A DNA stretch of 64,000 bases from Marvania coccoides. Lineage: Eukaryota; Chlorophyta; Trebouxiophyceae; Chlorellales; Chlorellaceae. Positions 62,161 to 64,000 of this stretch are shown here, one piece after another (within the stretch, counting starts at the first letter, position 1; every line of letters begins with the position of its first letter). The notes beneath the pieces were generated by a model. It had not been told where the DNA came from, searched no databases, and worked only from the letters and a program-made list of their open reading frames with translations. The DNA is taken from NCBI GenBank assembly GCA_963854735.1, contig OY978098.1, positions 124,001 to 188,000 on the forward strand. Direction: 5' to 3'. The translations under genes were made by a program, and so were the position numbers.

Positions 62161-64000
62161 TCAAGCCGCCCCACCCCGCTTCTGCTTCAGCTTGCTGGCC
62201 CTTGTCTTGAGCTCCTCCACTCGCCCCGCCTTTGCCGCCTGCTCCTTCATCGACTTGTCGTAAGCACGGCGCACCTTGCGAGTCATCATGATCGCCGCCA
62301 TGCCATCCTCTTCTTCGCCCTCCTCGCCGCCGGCAGGCACAGCCTCCTCTTTTCTCCGCCGCTTGCGCCCGCCAGCGGCCGCCTCCTCCTTGTCCTTGCC
62401 CAGCTCCCGCGCAAGCTCCTCTGCGTAGCGCTGCTCCGCCGCCGCCGCCGCCTCAGCCTCAGTGGCGCCGACGCCCGCCTCCCCAGCCGCGCCGCCCTCC
62501 TCGTCGCCAGCAGCGCCATCCCCAGTGACAAACTCGCCCTCCGCCGCCGCGCTGGCAGCCTGCTGCCGCGCCGCCGCCGCCGCCTCCTGCAGCGCTTTGA
62601 TCTCTTTGCCGTACTCTGGCATGTAGCCCTCCGCCTCCGCGTCCACAAACGGTGACAGGTGCGGCGGCGGCACCTTGCCCGGCTCGTACAGCGGCGCCCT
62701 CACCAGCACTCTCGCGTTGGCGCTGTCAAACACCCACTGCGGCTGCACGTACTGCCGGTTGGGGAGCTGTACCGCCAGGGAGGGGCGATCCACCACCTGG
62801 TGGGTGATGCGCTCGTCGTCTTCCGCCACGGGGGAGCCTTCGCCGCCCCACCCTACCTCCCCGCCGAACGATCGGATCACCAACAGCAGCTGCTCCCGAG
62901 GCACCTCCCGCCCCAGGAAGAACACCATGCCCCGGAACAGAGAGGCACAGAGCGCGTCCTCGGAGTCGGCGTCCACGTCGCCAGCGCCGCCCACTAGCTG
63001 CGCTGCATCGGCATCACCATCGTTAATAATCGCGGTGGGGATATCCTCGTCAGAGGGATCTCCAGCGCTCTCTTCTTCAGAGTCAGAGCCCTCCGCGTCG
63101 TCTTCCTCCTCCTCAGATCCTTCTTCTTCTTCCTCTTCATCGCCAGAATCGATCTCCAGCTCAACGTCCTCATCCTCCGACTCAGACTCACTCGCTGCCA
63201 CCTGTTGCTGCTTCTGCTTCTTCTGCTGCGCCGTCACCTTTGACTGCGCCTTGTCCCCCATCTCCTTGATCTCCTCCTCCAGCTCCGCCACTTTGGCGGC
63301 CAGAGAGCCCAACCGAGCGGTGGCCTCAGGGTTCACAGCCCCGGCAGCGCCGCCCTTCTTGGCCCCCCTCCTGCGCTTCTTCTTCCCCGCGCCCGCGCCA
63401 TCCTCCAGCAGCGCGCCCGCGCCCGCCACCGGCCCGCCAGCCGCCAAGTCAGCCATCACCGCCTGCAGCCCCGCCGCCGCCTCCTCCAGCTTGCTGTCCA
63501 TCACGGGGGGGTACCGCAGCCCCTCCATGTGATACAGCTTGTGCAGCACGAACTGCAGCGTGGTCTGGTGAAGCTCCAGGAAGGTGAGCATTACTTTGAA
63601 GTCTACGTCGGGGGGCAGCACCTGAGAGGTCTGATGGGGGACCAGCCACGTGATGGCTTGCCCCGCCACCTCCGCCTGGTAGTAAAACCCCTTCACGGAG
63701 ATGAAGGCCTTGCGCAGGGCGTGCGCGCGCACCACCCAGGCCTGCCACTCCAGCGCCAGTCGGCGAGACAGGTGCACGCGCTCAGGGGGGATGCCGTGCG
63801 CCGCTTCCGCGGGCAGCACCGCAAAAAGGTGCACCATGGTGATGGGGTCGTCCAGGTCGCGCAGCGCGTCCACGAACGAGGGGTAGCGCTCCCTGACGAG
63901 ATGGTCCAGGCGGTAGCCGGGGCGCCGGGCAGCCAACCGCGCCGCGAGGTCTTTATTCTTCTTGGCGGAGGCGCGGCGGACTTTTTTGTCGTACGCCGCC
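62161..64000 (-). CDS. PES: Pescadillo (PES1/NOP7), cut by right edge
   Basis: Single visible exon of 613 residues running off the window; the N-terminal part is missing. It has the Pescadillo N-terminal domain end (YDKKVRRASAKKNKDLAARL, YRLDHLVRERYPSFVDALRD, DDPITMVHLFAVLPAE, ISVKGFYYQAEVAGQAITWL). A long acidic insert (about residues 265-325) precedes a BRCT domain (CASLFRGMVFFLGREVPREQ through QYVQPQWVFDSANA). The C-terminal tail is charged, helical and Lys/Arg-rich. Pescadillo joins BOP1 and WDR12 in the PeBoW complex for 27S pre-rRNA processing in the nucleolus. Confidence 0.96.
   Translation of the reverse strand, partial: AAYDKKVRRASAKKNKDLAARLAARRPGYRLDHLVRERYPSFVDALRDLDDPITMVHLFAVLPAEAAHGIPPERVHLSRRLALEWQAWVVRAHALRKAFISVKGFYYQAEVAGQAITWLVPHQTSQVLPPDVDFKVMLTFLELHQTTLQFVLHKLYHMEGLRYPPVMDSKLEEAAAGLQAVMADLAAGGPVAGAGALLEDGAGAGKKKRRRGAKKGGAAGAVNPEATARLGSLAAKVAELEEEIKEMGDKAQSKVTAQQKKQKQQQVAASESESEDEDVELEIDSGDEEEEEEGSEEEEDDAEGSDSEEESAGDPSDEDIPTAIINDGDADAAQLVGGAGDVDADSEDALCASLFRGMVFFLGREVPREQLLLVIRSFGGEVGWGGEGSPVAEDDERITHQVVDRPSLAVQLPNRQYVQPQWVFDSANARVLVRAPLYEPGKVPPPHLSPFVDAEAEGYMPEYGKEIKALQEAAAAARQQAASAAAEGEFVTGDGAAGDEEGGAAGEAGVGATEAEAAAAAEQRYAEELARELGKDKEEAAAGGRKRRRKEEAVPAGGEEGEEEDGMAAIMMTRKVRRAYDKSMKEQAAKAGRVEELKTRASKLKQKRGGAA

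Overview
The window is nuclear DNA of a eukaryote, most likely a green alga (Viridiplantae, chlorophyte or prasinophyte grade). The evidence is a plant-type GDP-mannose 3,5-epimerase, a probable thylakoid-lumen protein and other proteins with organelle-targeting N-termini, many short introns (mostly 70-200 nt, GT-AG with a few GC-AG), GC-rich exons in AT-rich introns and spacers, and about one gene per 2 kb on both strands. I see no bacterial operons, rRNA, convincing tRNA, CRISPR array or complete transposon. The species cannot be named from sequence alone. All exon joins are my own, made by matching splice sites, phase and family motifs.

Layout. 0-10 kb: 5' end of an acidic protein (-), a G3BP-like NTF2/RRM/RGG protein (+), an ABC1/COQ8-family kinase-like protein (-), ribosomal protein RPL26 (+), a MAP kinase (+), and a Gpi1/PIG-Q protein (-, 9.6-10.5 kb). 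10-21 kb: a membrane-associated protein with an HNH-like zinc motif (+), adenosine kinase (-), a gamma-glutamylcyclotransferase-fold protein (+), RAD23 (-), and a 1285-residue mTERF protein with duplicated C-terminal modules (+). 21-31 kb: calnexin (+), an AlkB-type membrane hydroxylase (+), ERH (-), UFD1 (+), RRP36 (+), and a lumenal protein (-). 31-43 kb: a two-domain AAA ATPase (+) and an acidic/Lys-Ala-rich protein (-), each with one frameshift; a 1.85-kb gene-poor gap; a coiled-coil protein (+), a plastid-type unknown (-), and a small membrane protein with a frame problem (-). 43-54 kb: mitochondrial acyl carrier protein (-), a TM9SF nonaspanin (+), mitochondrial ribosomal protein uL24m (-), a TPR-like protein (+) and an importin-13/transportin-3-like receptor (-). 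54-64 kb: diflavin reductase TAH18/ATR3 (+), a membrane-anchored disordered protein with a frameshift (+), RAB2 with an apparent 4-nt microexon (+), GDP-mannose 3,5-epimerase (-), and Pescadillo (-, cut by the right edge).

The genes are unrelated housekeeping functions, often in divergent or convergent pairs. Several share processes: RPL26, RRP36, Pescadillo and the AFG2-like AAA protein (cytosolic ribosome production); RAD23 and UFD1 (ubiquitin and CDC48 pathway); calnexin, PIG-Q, TM9SF and RAB2 (secretory pathway); mitochondrial ACP and uL24m (mitochondrial function).

Most notable: the 4-nt RAB2 microexon; a MAPK whose T-x-Y motif reads P-E-Y; an AlkB-like hydroxylase in a eukaryote; the mTERF protein fused to two copies of a two-part helical module; GC-AG introns in RPL26 and GME; an ERH start codon alone at the end of its exon; and three neighbouring frameshifts, each one surplus base in a homopolymer. 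I did not find a multi-gene novel system.
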